NCBI RefSeq assembly: GCF_041537925.1
Contig: NZ_JBGOSH010000004.1
Span: forward strand, 434,001 to 498,000
Length of the DNA: 64,000 nt
Direction: 5' to 3'
Origin: Ruegeria_C sp041537925
GTDB lineage: Bacteria; Pseudomonadota; Alphaproteobacteria; Rhodobacterales; Rhodobacteraceae
In this document: positions 7,919-15,871 of the stretch, piece by piece
Position numbering within the stretch: position 1 is the first letter of the stretch
How the letters are laid out: every line of letters starts with the position of its first letter
Program-made: the position numbers and the translations under genes
Notes under the pieces: generated by a model
Told to the model about the DNA's origin: nothing
Database searches by the model: none
What the model saw: only the letters and a program-made list of their open reading frames with translations

Positions 7919-9064
7919 ATGAGAAACTCAACCCGGTCCAGGGTCGATCCCTTCATCGTGATGGACGTGATGGAGGCCGCCCGCCGCGCCGAAGAGGCCG
8001 GGCGCCACATCATCCATATGGAGGTTGGTCAGCCCGGTACCGGCGCGCCCAAAGGCGCGCTGCAGGCCCTTGAAACCCGAATGAAATCCGACGCCATGGG
8101 TTACACGGTTGCACTGGGTCTGCCCCAACTGCGCCAGCGCATCGCGCGACTGTATGGCGACTGGTATGGTGTCGATCTGAACCCCGATCGGGTGATCGTC
8201 ACATCCGGGTCCTCAGGTGGTTTCCTGCTTGCCTTTACCGCGCTCTTCGACAGCGGTGATCGCGTCGGCATCGGCGCGCCGGGCTATCCTTCGTATCGGC
8301 AGATTCTGCGGGCGCTGGGGTTGCAGCCGGTCGACCTGCCCACAGCACCCGAAAACCGGCTGCAACCGGTGGCGGATGATTTCACCGGACTTGATCTGGC
8401 CGGGCTGATGGTGGCCTCTCCGGCCAATCCAACGGGCACCATGCTGGGCCGCGAGGCGCTGGCTGCGTTGATCGCGGCGGCACAGGGGCAGGGCGCGTCG
8501 TTCATCTCGGACGAGATTTATCACGGGCTGGAACATGAAGCCAAAGCCGTGAGCGCGCTTGAGATCAGCGATGAGGTCTATGTGATCAATTCGTTTTCCA
8601 AGTATTTCTCGATGACCGGCTGGCGAGTCGGCTGGATGGTGGTGCCCGAGGATCACGTCCGCACGGTCGAGCGTCTGGCCCAGAACATGTTCATCTGCGC
8701 GCCACATGCCAGTCAGGTGGCAGCCCTTGCGGCGATGGATTGCGAGGATGAACTGCAGGCCAATGTGGAAATCTACCACCGCAATCGGCAACTGATGCTG
8801 GAGGGGCTGCCCGAGGCGGGCTTCACCAATATCGCGCCACCCGATGGGGCGTTTTATGTCTATGCCGACGTGTCCGAACTGACCGATGACAGCCGCGCCT
8901 TTGCTGCGAAAATCCTCGAACAGGCAGGGGTTGCGGTGACGCCGGGGCTGGATTTCGACCCGGCGCGTGGTCACCAGACTTTGCGGTTTTCCTACGCGCG
9001 CGCGTCGGCGGATATCGAAGAGGGGTTGAACCGCCTGCGCAAATTCATGCGTGATCGCAGTTAG
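7919..9064 (+). CDS. PLP-dependent class I/II aminotransferase
   Basis: Fold-type I aminotransferase of 381 residues. The internal aldimine lysine is in NSFSKYFSMTGWRVGW (Lys near 228), the substrate carboxylate Arg lies in the C-terminal LRFSYAR, and MVASPANPTG holds the conserved Asn/Pro-Gly region. The ISDEIYHGL motif provides the Asp/Tyr contacts to PLP. These are typical of aspartate/aromatic/alanine-type aminotransferases; the substrate cannot be read. The start at 7919 is preceded by GGAGATGGGC, better than the far upstream in-frame ATGs at 7661-7913, which lie inside the divergent protease gene. It is followed 63 bases later by the amidase. Confidence 0.92.
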   Translation: MRNSTRSRVDPFIVMDVMEAARRAEEAGRHIIHMEVGQPGTGAPKGALQALETRMKSDAMGYTVALGLPQLRQRIARLYGDWYGVDLNPDRVIVTSGSSGGFLLAFTALFDSGDRVGIGAPGYPSYRQILRALGLQPVDLPTAPENRLQPVADDFTGLDLAGLMVASPANPTGTMLGREALAALIAAAQGQGASFISDEIYHGLEHEAKAVSALEISDEVYVINSFSKYFSMTGWRVGWMVVPEDHVRTVERLAQNMFICAPHASQVAALAAMDCEDELQANVEIYHRNRQLMLEGLPEAGFTNIAPPDGAFYVYADVSELTDDSRAFAAKILEQAGVAVTPGLDFDPARGHQTLRFSYARASADIEEGLNRLRKFMRDRS

Positions 9065-9127
9065 GTGTTTTCCCTGCTCCCCGCGCTCCTCTATGATCAC
9101 ACGAAACGGCACAGAAGGCCGGAGGCA

Positions 9128-10345
9128 ATGAGCAGAGTTTTCATGATCGCAGCGCTGGTCCTCGGGCTGGTTGGGACGCTTTGGGCGCAGGATTTCGGCG
9201 GTCTGGCACGCGTCGATGCCGGGCGAAGCTTGGTCTCTAATGCAAACGGAAAGGTGCATGTCGATCTGCATCTAAGCCAGGGCGTGCCCTACCGGGTTTT
9301 CACACTGGACGCCCCGCCGCGCTTGGTTCTGGACTTCAAGGAGGTGGACTGGTCCGGCCTCGATGCTGGTGACCTGAACAAAAGCGCGCGGATTTCCGAT
9401 GTGAAGTTCGGCACTTATGTGCCGGGCTGGTCGCGCATGGTTTTGGCGCTCGCCGAGCCGTTCTCGGTAACGCAGGCCGGGCTAGAGGTCGACACGGTCA
9501 CCGGTAGCGCGCATCTGGCGGTCCGGCTCGCGCCGATAAGTGCCGAGGATTTCGCCGCCGCTGCCGGTGTGCCACGTGACCCGCGCTGGGACCTGCCGGA
9601 ACCCGAACAGTTTGACGGCCCGCCGCCGCGCGCGGCAGACGCGCCGCTGCGCGTGATGCTGGACCCGGGCCATGGCGGCATCGATCCGGGGGCGGAAACC
9701 GAAGAGGTGGTGGAGAAACACCTGATGCTGACCTTTGCGCGCGAATTGCGCGAATTGTTGCTGCGCAGCGGCGGGTTTGAGGTGTCTCTGACACGGGATG
9801 CGGATTACTTCGTCTCACTGGAACGCCGAATCGCATTGGCGCATGAGGCGGGCGCGGACATCTTCATCTCGCTGCATGCCGACGCGCTGGCCGAAGGGCA
9901 GGCGCACGGCGCCACCGTTCACATGCTGTCGGACGAGGCATCGGACATTGCCAGCGCCAAACTGGCCGAACGCCATGACCGCGACGATTTGCTGTCCGGC
10001 GTCGATCTGAGCAATACCGATGACGAGGTAACCGACATTCTGCTGGATCTGGCGCGGCAGGAAACCCAGCCCCGCGCGCAGGCGCTGGCGCGGTCGCTGG
10101 TCGACAATATCGCCGCACAAGGCGCACCGATGAACAACCGTCCGCTGCGATCGGCTTCGTTCTCGGTGCTCAAGGCCGCCGACATTCCGTCCGTTCTGGT
10201 CGAGATTGGGTTCCTGTCCTCGCCGCGCGATTTGCATAACTTGATGGATGCGGAATGGCGCGCGACCATGGCCGCGGGCATCCGCAACGCGCTGCAGGAC
10301 TGGCGGGCGCAGGATCAGGCCAGACGCGCGCTGGTCCGGCAGTAG
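9128..10345 (+). CDS. amiC: N-acetylmuramoyl-L-alanine amidase with AMIN domain
   Basis: Periplasmic zinc amidase cleaving the bond between muramic acid and the peptide stem, used in daughter-cell separation. About 405 residues. A signal peptide (MIAALVLGLVGTLWAQ) is followed by an AMIN domain (about 35-145: RVFTLDAPPRLVLDFKEVDW). A linker leads to the Amidase_3 domain (about 170-400). The catalytic region shows VMLDPGHGGIDPGA (His ligand), EKHLMLTFARELRELL (Glu), ISLHADA (His) and VLVEIGFLSSPRD (catalytic Glu). ATG 9128 follows GGAGG at short spacing; an ATG 15 bases further in is an alternative start. It lies upstream of PBP1A with an unrelated convergent gene in between. Confidence 0.92.
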   Translation: MSRVFMIAALVLGLVGTLWAQDFGGLARVDAGRSLVSNANGKVHVDLHLSQGVPYRVFTLDAPPRLVLDFKEVDWSGLDAGDLNKSARISDVKFGTYVPGWSRMVLALAEPFSVTQAGLEVDTVTGSAHLAVRLAPISAEDFAAAAGVPRDPRWDLPEPEQFDGPPPRAADAPLRVMLDPGHGGIDPGAETEEVVEKHLMLTFARELRELLLRSGGFEVSLTRDADYFVSLERRIALAHEAGADIFISLHADALAEGQAHGATVHMLSDEASDIASAKLAERHDRDDLLSGVDLSNTDDEVTDILLDLARQETQPRAQALARSLVDNIAAQGAPMNNRPLRSASFSVLKAADIPSVLVEIGFLSSPRDLHNLMDAEWRATMAAGIRNALQDWRAQDQARRALVRQ

Positions 10346-10390
10346 CAGGAAATCCACACTCCCGGCATTTCAGACGCGCCCAGCCCACCC

Positions 10391-11785
10391 TCATGCCATC
10401 TCGGTCGAGGTCCGTTTCAGGGCCTTTTCCAGCTCGGCTTCGATCTGGCGGGCATTTGCGTTCAGGATCTCTTCGGCAATTTCAGCGGCCAGGCCTTTCT
10501 TGTCCATTTGCACCACCACCGCGTCGATCACCTGGGCTTCGGATTTGGCATTGGACATGGCGTCGGTGATCAGCGCCTCCAGCAGGTTCATGCGTTTTTT
10601 CAGCGCCTTCACAATGGCCGGGCCGGTGATGAATTTATGCGCCATACGGATCATCGTCTCTAGCACCACTTCGGCGCCGATCTTCTGGGTGATGCCCGGA
10701 AAGCGGCCGACGATACGCCCGATCTCCTTGCTGCCATAGCGCCAGGCGGTCTTGGTCAGCATCCGTCCGAACCAGCGATTGTTGACCATGCGCCCGGCCA
10801 GTTTGGTACCGACGCCGTTCATGATCAGCTTGCCGACCTTGCCGCCGAGCCAGCCGGAAAACCCACCCGCCACGGTGGCAAAACTGACCCGCTTGAACGA
10901 ACCTAGGATACCACCTTCCTTGACCCACTGGCCCTTCAGGATGACACCGTTTGCGATCTCTTGAACGGTGGATTTTGTCGCCGCCACTCCCGCACCCGCA
11001 GCCGCCGGGTTGACGCCATTGGTCACCAGAATGAGCTGTACGATGTCGAATGCCCCATCGCGCAGATCGACGGCGATCTCTTCGCATATCTTGGCGCTCT
11101 GGCCCAGTTCCTTGGCAAGGATGTTCAGATCAAACGCCACCGCGTTCAGCGCGATCTTGGTCTTGGTCATCTGCTTGAAGGCGGCCATCAGGCTTTTCTT
11201 GTTCTTGCTATAGGCCAGCGAGGTCAGCTTCATGATTTCGGAATGCGATTTTTTCAGCGATTTCGCGGGGCGTTCGATATCGGCATCCGGTGTCACCATC
11301 ATGACCATGGCCGCGACCAGCCCGCTGCGCATTTCGATGTATTCGCTGTGGTAGTTCGATTGCGTGTCGATAAAGCGCATCACCTCGACATGAAGCCGTT
11401 TTGAGATCGCACTCATGGCGTGATCCATATGCTCTTCGGTGAAGTTGTAGGTCTTGCCGCGCCACTTGACCTGATAGACCTTGCCCTTGAGCGGCAGGCC
11501 CTTGGCCTCCATCTGTTGCTTTTCGATTTTCTTGGGCGAGGCGGACAGCGCCTTGAAGGTTTTAGAACCCGGCTCGACCAGGCTGGTAACCCGCGTTTTG
11601 ACCACCTCATGCTGGAAATGTCCGATCGCGGTAATGGTGATCTGGTCAATCCGCCCCGATGTTCGTGGCGGTTTGTAGCCGACGGCCTTGGCATGGGCCG
11701 CCAGCAGTTTCTGAACCAGTTTCACATCACCGGGATCGTTGACGGCACCTTTCCCCGCGCCGACGGGTGAATTCAGTTTCGGCAT
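10391..11785 (-). CDS. Orphan protein with N-terminal peptidoglycan-binding-like domain, otherwise unrecognised
   Basis: 464 residues, no signal peptide. Residues 1-85 (SPVGAGKGAVNDPGDVKLVQ, then TITAIGHFQHEVV) resemble the short peptidoglycan-binding-like domain found at the front of assorted phage, T6SS and secreted bacterial proteins. Residues 110-250 are charged and probably helical. Residues 255-335 are Gly/Ala-rich and moderately hydrophobic (AAAGAGVAATKS; VAGGFSGWLGGKVGKLIMNG), suggesting a membrane-inserting or glycine-zipper segment. The tail (400-464) is helical and charged. A strong RBS (TAGGAGGGG) precedes the ATG. It stands alone, convergent with amiC and divergent from PBP1A. 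I do not recognise the family. An export-independent effector or toxin-like protein is possible but unsupported by neighbours such as vgrG, hcp or an immunity gene. Confidence 0.7.
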   Translation of the reverse strand: MPKLNSPVGAGKGAVNDPGDVKLVQKLLAAHAKAVGYKPPRTSGRIDQITITAIGHFQHEVVKTRVTSLVEPGSKTFKALSASPKKIEKQQMEAKGLPLKGKVYQVKWRGKTYNFTEEHMDHAMSAISKRLHVEVMRFIDTQSNYHSEYIEMRSGLVAAMVMMVTPDADIERPAKSLKKSHSEIMKLTSLAYSKNKKSLMAAFKQMTKTKIALNAVAFDLNILAKELGQSAKICEEIAVDLRDGAFDIVQLILVTNGVNPAAAGAGVAATKSTVQEIANGVILKGQWVKEGGILGSFKRVSFATVAGGFSGWLGGKVGKLIMNGVGTKLAGRMVNNRWFGRMLTKTAWRYGSKEIGRIVGRFPGITQKIGAEVVLETMIRMAHKFITGPAIVKALKKRMNLLEALITDAMSNAKSEAQVIDAVVVQMDKKGLAAEIAEEILNANARQIEAELEKALKRTSTEMA

Positions 11786-12005
11786 AATTTTCCCCTCCTA
11801 TAATGGAAACAATTTACCTGACAGAGGTGGGATTATCTGTGAAAAAGTTGACAATGGGCGGGGGGGCGGTGCACGCGCCTGATCTAGAGGGTGATCGGCA
11901 AAGGGCCGCGCGCCCGAACTTGCGTGACGAAACGTTTCCGCTTCGTGTTTTGACGACCCGCAAGGGGATGCCTATATAGAGCCCATCGCACAAAAGGGCA
12001 GCAGC

Positions 12006-14498
12006 GTGATCCGGTTTATTCTTTCCTTCTTCGGGACGATTTTCACACTCGTCACATTGGGTATATTCATGGCCGCCCTGACCATTGGCGGGGTGTTCTG
12101 GATGTATGGCCGCGACCTGCCCAGCCACGACTCGCTGGCGCGTTATCAGCCGCCAACCATCAGCCGGATCTATTCCGGCGAAGGCACGCTGATCGACGAG
12201 TTTGCCAAGGAACGCCGCCTGTTCACCCCGATCGAGGAGATCCCCGATCTGGTGAAACAGGCCTTCATCTCGGCCGAGGACAAGAATTTCTATTCCCACA
12301 AGGGCTTCGATATCCGCGGCATCGCTGCCGCCGGGGTCGAGGCGATCCAGTCCAAGGGGCAGAACATACGCGGTGCCTCAACCATTCCGCAGCAGGTGGC
12401 CAAGAACGTGTTCCTGAGCGGCGAACGCTCGGCCGAACGCAAGATCAAGGAGATCATTCTGGCCAACCGCATGGTCACTTCGCTGAGCCGAGATGTGGTG
12501 CTGGAGATCTATCTGAACGAGATTTTCCTGGGCCAGAACTCTTTCGGGGTGACGGCCGCCGCGCAGACCTTCTTCAACAAGACGCTGGCGGAACTGGAAC
12601 CGCATGAGGCCGCGATGCTGGCGGCGATGCCGCAGGCGCCCAGCAAATACCACCCCGTTCGTGCCAAGGAGCGCGTGACCCAGCGCCGCAACTACGTGCT
12701 GCGCGAGATGTATGAGAACGGCTATATCGACAAGTCGGTCTACGAGACGGAAATCGAGAAGCCGCTGCGCACGGTACAGAACGGTGATTTCGAAAGCTTC
12801 CGCACCGCGCTGCCACCGCGCGACTATTTCACCGACGAAATCCGCCGCCAGTTGAGCGACGATTTCGGCGAGGGAGAGTTCTTTACCGGCGGCATGGCCG
12901 TGCGGGCCACCATCGACGAAGAACTGCAGGTCGAGGCCGCACGCTCGCTGCGCGAGGGGTTGCAGAAATACGACCGGGGTCGGGGCGTGTGGCGCGGCAC
13001 CGATGTGGCGCTGCCCGCCGAGGTTCTGGGCGACGAGGCGGCATGGCGTCAGGCGCTGGCCGAGGCCGAAGTGCCGCGTGACATTACGCTGGGCGGCAAA
13101 TGGCACCCGGCGGTGGTGCTGACGGTTGGCGATCAGCAGCTGACTGTCGGGGTTGAAGACGGCGACAGTGCAGGAGTTGTGCCGCGTGCCGACATCAAAT
13201 GGATGCGCGGTAGTTTCCAGGACAATGTCACGGTGGGCGATGTGATTCTCGTCCGTGCGGGCGAGGCAGCCGGCGAATACTCGCTCCGGCAGGTGCCCGA
13301 GGTGCAGGGCGGCTTTGTCGCCATGGATGTGAACTCGGGCCGCGTTCTGGCGATGCAGGGCGGGTTCAGCTATCAGGATTCGGTCTTTAACCGGGCAACG
13401 CAGGCGCAAAGGCAACCGGGCTCCTCCTTCAAACCTTTCGTCTACGCGGCAGCGCTCGACAGCGGCTATAGCCCTGCAACCATCGTTGTGGACGCACCCA
13501 TCGAGGTCAATACACCGCAAGGCCTGTGGCGGCCCCGGAACTCATCCAACAAATTCTACGGCCCGACACCGCTGCGTACCGGCATTGAACGTTCGCGAAA
13601 CCTGATGACGATCCGTCTGGCACAAGAGGTGTCGATGCCGGTTGTGGCGGGCTATGCCGAGCGGTTTGGCGTCTACGACCATATGGGGGCTTATCTGGCC
13701 AACTCGCTGGGCTCGGAAGAGACCACGCTTTACAAGATGGTGGCGGCTTATGCGATGTTCGCCAATGGTGGCGAGCGGGTGGAGCCGACACTGGTCGACC
13801 GTATCCAGGACCGCTATGGCGAGACCATCTATCGTCATGATGACCGCAACTGCGTCGATTGCAGCAACGACACGATCGCCCCCAACGCTGCCCCGCGGAT
13901 CGAGACCAACCGCGAGCAGGTGATGGACCCGATCACCGCCTATCAGCTCACCTCGATGATGCGGGGTGTGGTCGACCGCGGCACCGCAGCACGCACGGTG
14001 AACCTGCCGGTGCCCACGGCAGGCAAAACCGGGACGACCAATGACGCCAAGGATGTCTGGTTCATCGGCTTCACCTCGAACATCGTTGCGGGCTGTTACA
14101 TCGGCTATGACCAGCCGCGTTCGATGGGGCGTGGCGCCTTTGGTGGGAGCATGTGCGGCCCGGTCTTCCAGAGCTTTATGGAGCATGCGGTCGAGAAATA
14201 CGGTGGCGGCCCGTTTGACGTGCCTCCCGGTGGCTATTTCATCAAGATCGACCGCTTCACCGGCGCCCGCCTGCCGGACGACGCCAGCGGCGAGTATGTG
14301 GTGGCCGAGTATTTCCGCGAGGGCGAGCAGCTGATCTTTGGCCTGACCTATGATGGCGGCTTTGCCATGGGTTCGGACCTGCCGCTGTTCGAAGAGGCGC
14401 GGCAGGCCGGTGTATCGGTGACGACTTCGACCGGCAGAAAGACCACCGTGGGGCCAAACGCCTCGCAGGGCACGGTCAGTTCCGGCGGGCTTTACTGA
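12006..14498 (+). CDS. mrcA: Penicillin-binding protein 1A (bifunctional transglycosylase/transpeptidase)
   Basis: Class A PBP of 830 residues that polymerises and crosslinks peptidoglycan. A short cytoplasmic start leads into a transmembrane anchor (LGIFMAALTIGGVFWMY). The GT51 transglycosylase domain (about 55-235) has FISAEDKNFYSHKGFD with the catalytic Glu and RGASTIPQQVAKN. A PBP1A-type OB-like insertion precedes the transpeptidase domain (about 430-750) with SSFK near residue 473, the SRN triad (ERSRNLMT) and KTGTT. The start is GTG 12006. The C-terminal tail beyond the transpeptidase is Ser/Thr/Gly-rich. It is monocistronic-looking, with prfB following about 95 bases later. Confidence 0.96.
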   Translation: MIRFILSFFGTIFTLVTLGIFMAALTIGGVFWMYGRDLPSHDSLARYQPPTISRIYSGEGTLIDEFAKERRLFTPIEEIPDLVKQAFISAEDKNFYSHKGFDIRGIAAAGVEAIQSKGQNIRGASTIPQQVAKNVFLSGERSAERKIKEIILANRMVTSLSRDVVLEIYLNEIFLGQNSFGVTAAAQTFFNKTLAELEPHEAAMLAAMPQAPSKYHPVRAKERVTQRRNYVLREMYENGYIDKSVYETEIEKPLRTVQNGDFESFRTALPPRDYFTDEIRRQLSDDFGEGEFFTGGMAVRATIDEELQVEAARSLREGLQKYDRGRGVWRGTDVALPAEVLGDEAAWRQALAEAEVPRDITLGGKWHPAVVLTVGDQQLTVGVEDGDSAGVVPRADIKWMRGSFQDNVTVGDVILVRAGEAAGEYSLRQVPEVQGGFVAMDVNSGRVLAMQGGFSYQDSVFNRATQAQRQPGSSFKPFVYAAALDSGYSPATIVVDAPIEVNTPQGLWRPRNSSNKFYGPTPLRTGIERSRNLMTIRLAQEVSMPVVAGYAERFGVYDHMGAYLANSLGSEETTLYKMVAAYAMFANGGERVEPTLVDRIQDRYGETIYRHDDRNCVDCSNDTIAPNAAPRIETNREQVMDPITAYQLTSMMRGVVDRGTAARTVNLPVPTAGKTGTTNDAKDVWFIGFTSNIVAGCYIGYDQPRSMGRGAFGGSMCGPVFQSFMEHAVEKYGGGPFDVPPGGYFIKIDRFTGARLPDDASGEYVVAEYFREGEQLIFGLTYDGGFAMGSDLPLFEEARQAGVSVTTSTGRKTTVGPNASQGTVSSGGLY

Positions 14499-14594
14499 GA
14501 GTCCAGGATAGCAGCGGGCCTGCTCCCTTCGTCTTGTGAAGGGGTCAGGCTCTTGCTATCACGCAAGCCTCAATTGTGAAGTCAGGAAGTCCCA

Positions 14595-15719
14595 ATGCGC
14601 GCCGAGACGCAGAATATTGTCGCCGAGATCGAGAAGTCGCTGGAACTGCTGGCCCAGCGGATGGATTACGAGACCGCGCCGCACCGGCTGGAGGAATTCA
14701 ACGCCCGCGTCGAGGACCCAAACCTGTGGGACGATCCCGATGCGGCGCAGAAATTGATGCGCCAGCGCCAGATGCTGGTCGACGCGATGGACACCTACAC
14801 TTCGATCAAGACCGACATGAGTGACAATGTCGAACTGATCGAACTGGGCGAGATGGAAGAAGATGAAGAGGTCGTCAGCGACGCCGAAGGGGCGCTGAAG
14901 GCGCTGCAGGTGAAGGCCGCCGAAAAAGAGCTTGAGGCGCTGCTGGATGGCGAGGCCGATGGCAACGACACCTTCCTTGAAATCAACTCGGGTGCAGGTG
15001 GCACGGAAAGCTGTGACTGGGCCTCGATGCTGGCGCGGATGTATGTCCGTTGGGCCGAGAAGAAGGGTTACAAGGTCGAGCTGCAATCGGAAAGCGCGGG
15101 CGAAGAGGCGGGGATCAAATCCGCCGCCTACAAGATCACAGGGCACAACGCCTATGGCTGGTTGAAATCTGAAAGCGGTGTGCACCGGCTGGTGCGGATC
15201 TCGCCCTTCGATTCCGCCGCCAAGCGGCATACCTCTTTCAGTTCGGTCTGGGTCTATCCGGTGGTCGACGACAATATCGAGATCGAGGTGAACCCGGCCG
15301 ATATCCGCATCGATACCTACCGGTCCTCAGGGGCAGGGGGTCAGCACGTGAACACCACCGACTCTGCGGTGCGGATCACCCACATGCCGACCGGCATCGT
15401 GGTGACCTCGTCCGAGAAGTCTCAGCATCAGAACCGTGACATCGCCATGAAGGCGCTGAAATCGCGGCTCTACCAGCAGGAACTCGACCGCCGCAACGCC
15501 GCCATCAACGAGGCGCACGAGGCCAAGGGCGACGCGGGCTGGGGCAACCAGATCCGGTCTTACGTGCTGCAGCCATATCAGATGGTCAAGGATCTGCGCA
15601 CCAACCACGAGACATCGGACACCAAGGGCGTGTTGGACGGTGATCTGGACGGGTTCATGGCAGCCACGCTTGCGCTGGACGTAGCCGGCAAAAGCCGCGC
15701 CGAGGCGCAGGGCGACTAG
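14595..15719 (+). CDS. prfB: Peptide chain release factor 2
   Basis: Class I release factor recognising UGA and UAA, 374 residues. The anticodon-like tripeptide SPF is in VRISPFDSAAKRHTSF. The peptidyl-hydrolysis GGQ motif is in SSGAGGQHVNTTDSAVRITH, which fits RF2 rather than RF1 (RF1 has PxT). The reading frame is continuous from ATG 14595 (AGGAAGTCCC upstream). There is no in-frame TGA or CTTTGAC slippery site near codon 25, so the autoregulatory +1 frameshift found in many bacteria is absent. The acidic segment ELGEMEEDEEVV (about 78-95) is the helical domain 1. Confidence 0.97.
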   Translation: MRAETQNIVAEIEKSLELLAQRMDYETAPHRLEEFNARVEDPNLWDDPDAAQKLMRQRQMLVDAMDTYTSIKTDMSDNVELIELGEMEEDEEVVSDAEGALKALQVKAAEKELEALLDGEADGNDTFLEINSGAGGTESCDWASMLARMYVRWAEKKGYKVELQSESAGEEAGIKSAAYKITGHNAYGWLKSESGVHRLVRISPFDSAAKRHTSFSSVWVYPVVDDNIEIEVNPADIRIDTYRSSGAGGQHVNTTDSAVRITHMPTGIVVTSSEKSQHQNRDIAMKALKSRLYQQELDRRNAAINEAHEAKGDAGWGNQIRSYVLQPYQMVKDLRTNHETSDTKGVLDGDLDGFMAATLALDVAGKSRAEAQGD

Positions 15720-15871
15720 CGCTCTGTGCCTTTAGCGCTGGCGGCCGGGGCCGCAGCGAATTAATGTTTCCAAAGTGGAAATAGTAAGGATTTTAAATTA
15801 CCATTCCTCCCTATCGCGCGTTTCGCGCGGGAAAAATGCATTTTTGAGCATCAATTTCTGGGGAGGGGACA
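15720..15871. other. AT-rich promoter region of the RTX gene with two inverted repeats
   Basis: This 150-base gap is markedly AT-rich relative to its surroundings. It contains TTTCCA-AAG-TGGAAA at 15767-15781 and CGCGCG-TTT-CGCGCG at 15815-15829. A strong GGGGAGGGGACA ribosome site precedes the RTX ATG at 15872. The GC-rich repeat could be a prfB terminator remnant or an operator; no proper T-run follows it. Confidence 0.4.

Noticed and set aside
12378..13520. A 380-codon minus-strand open frame inside the PBP1A gene
   Set aside because: Antisense shadow of a clearly conserved gene; the product is His/Arg/Gln-rich with no recognisable family.
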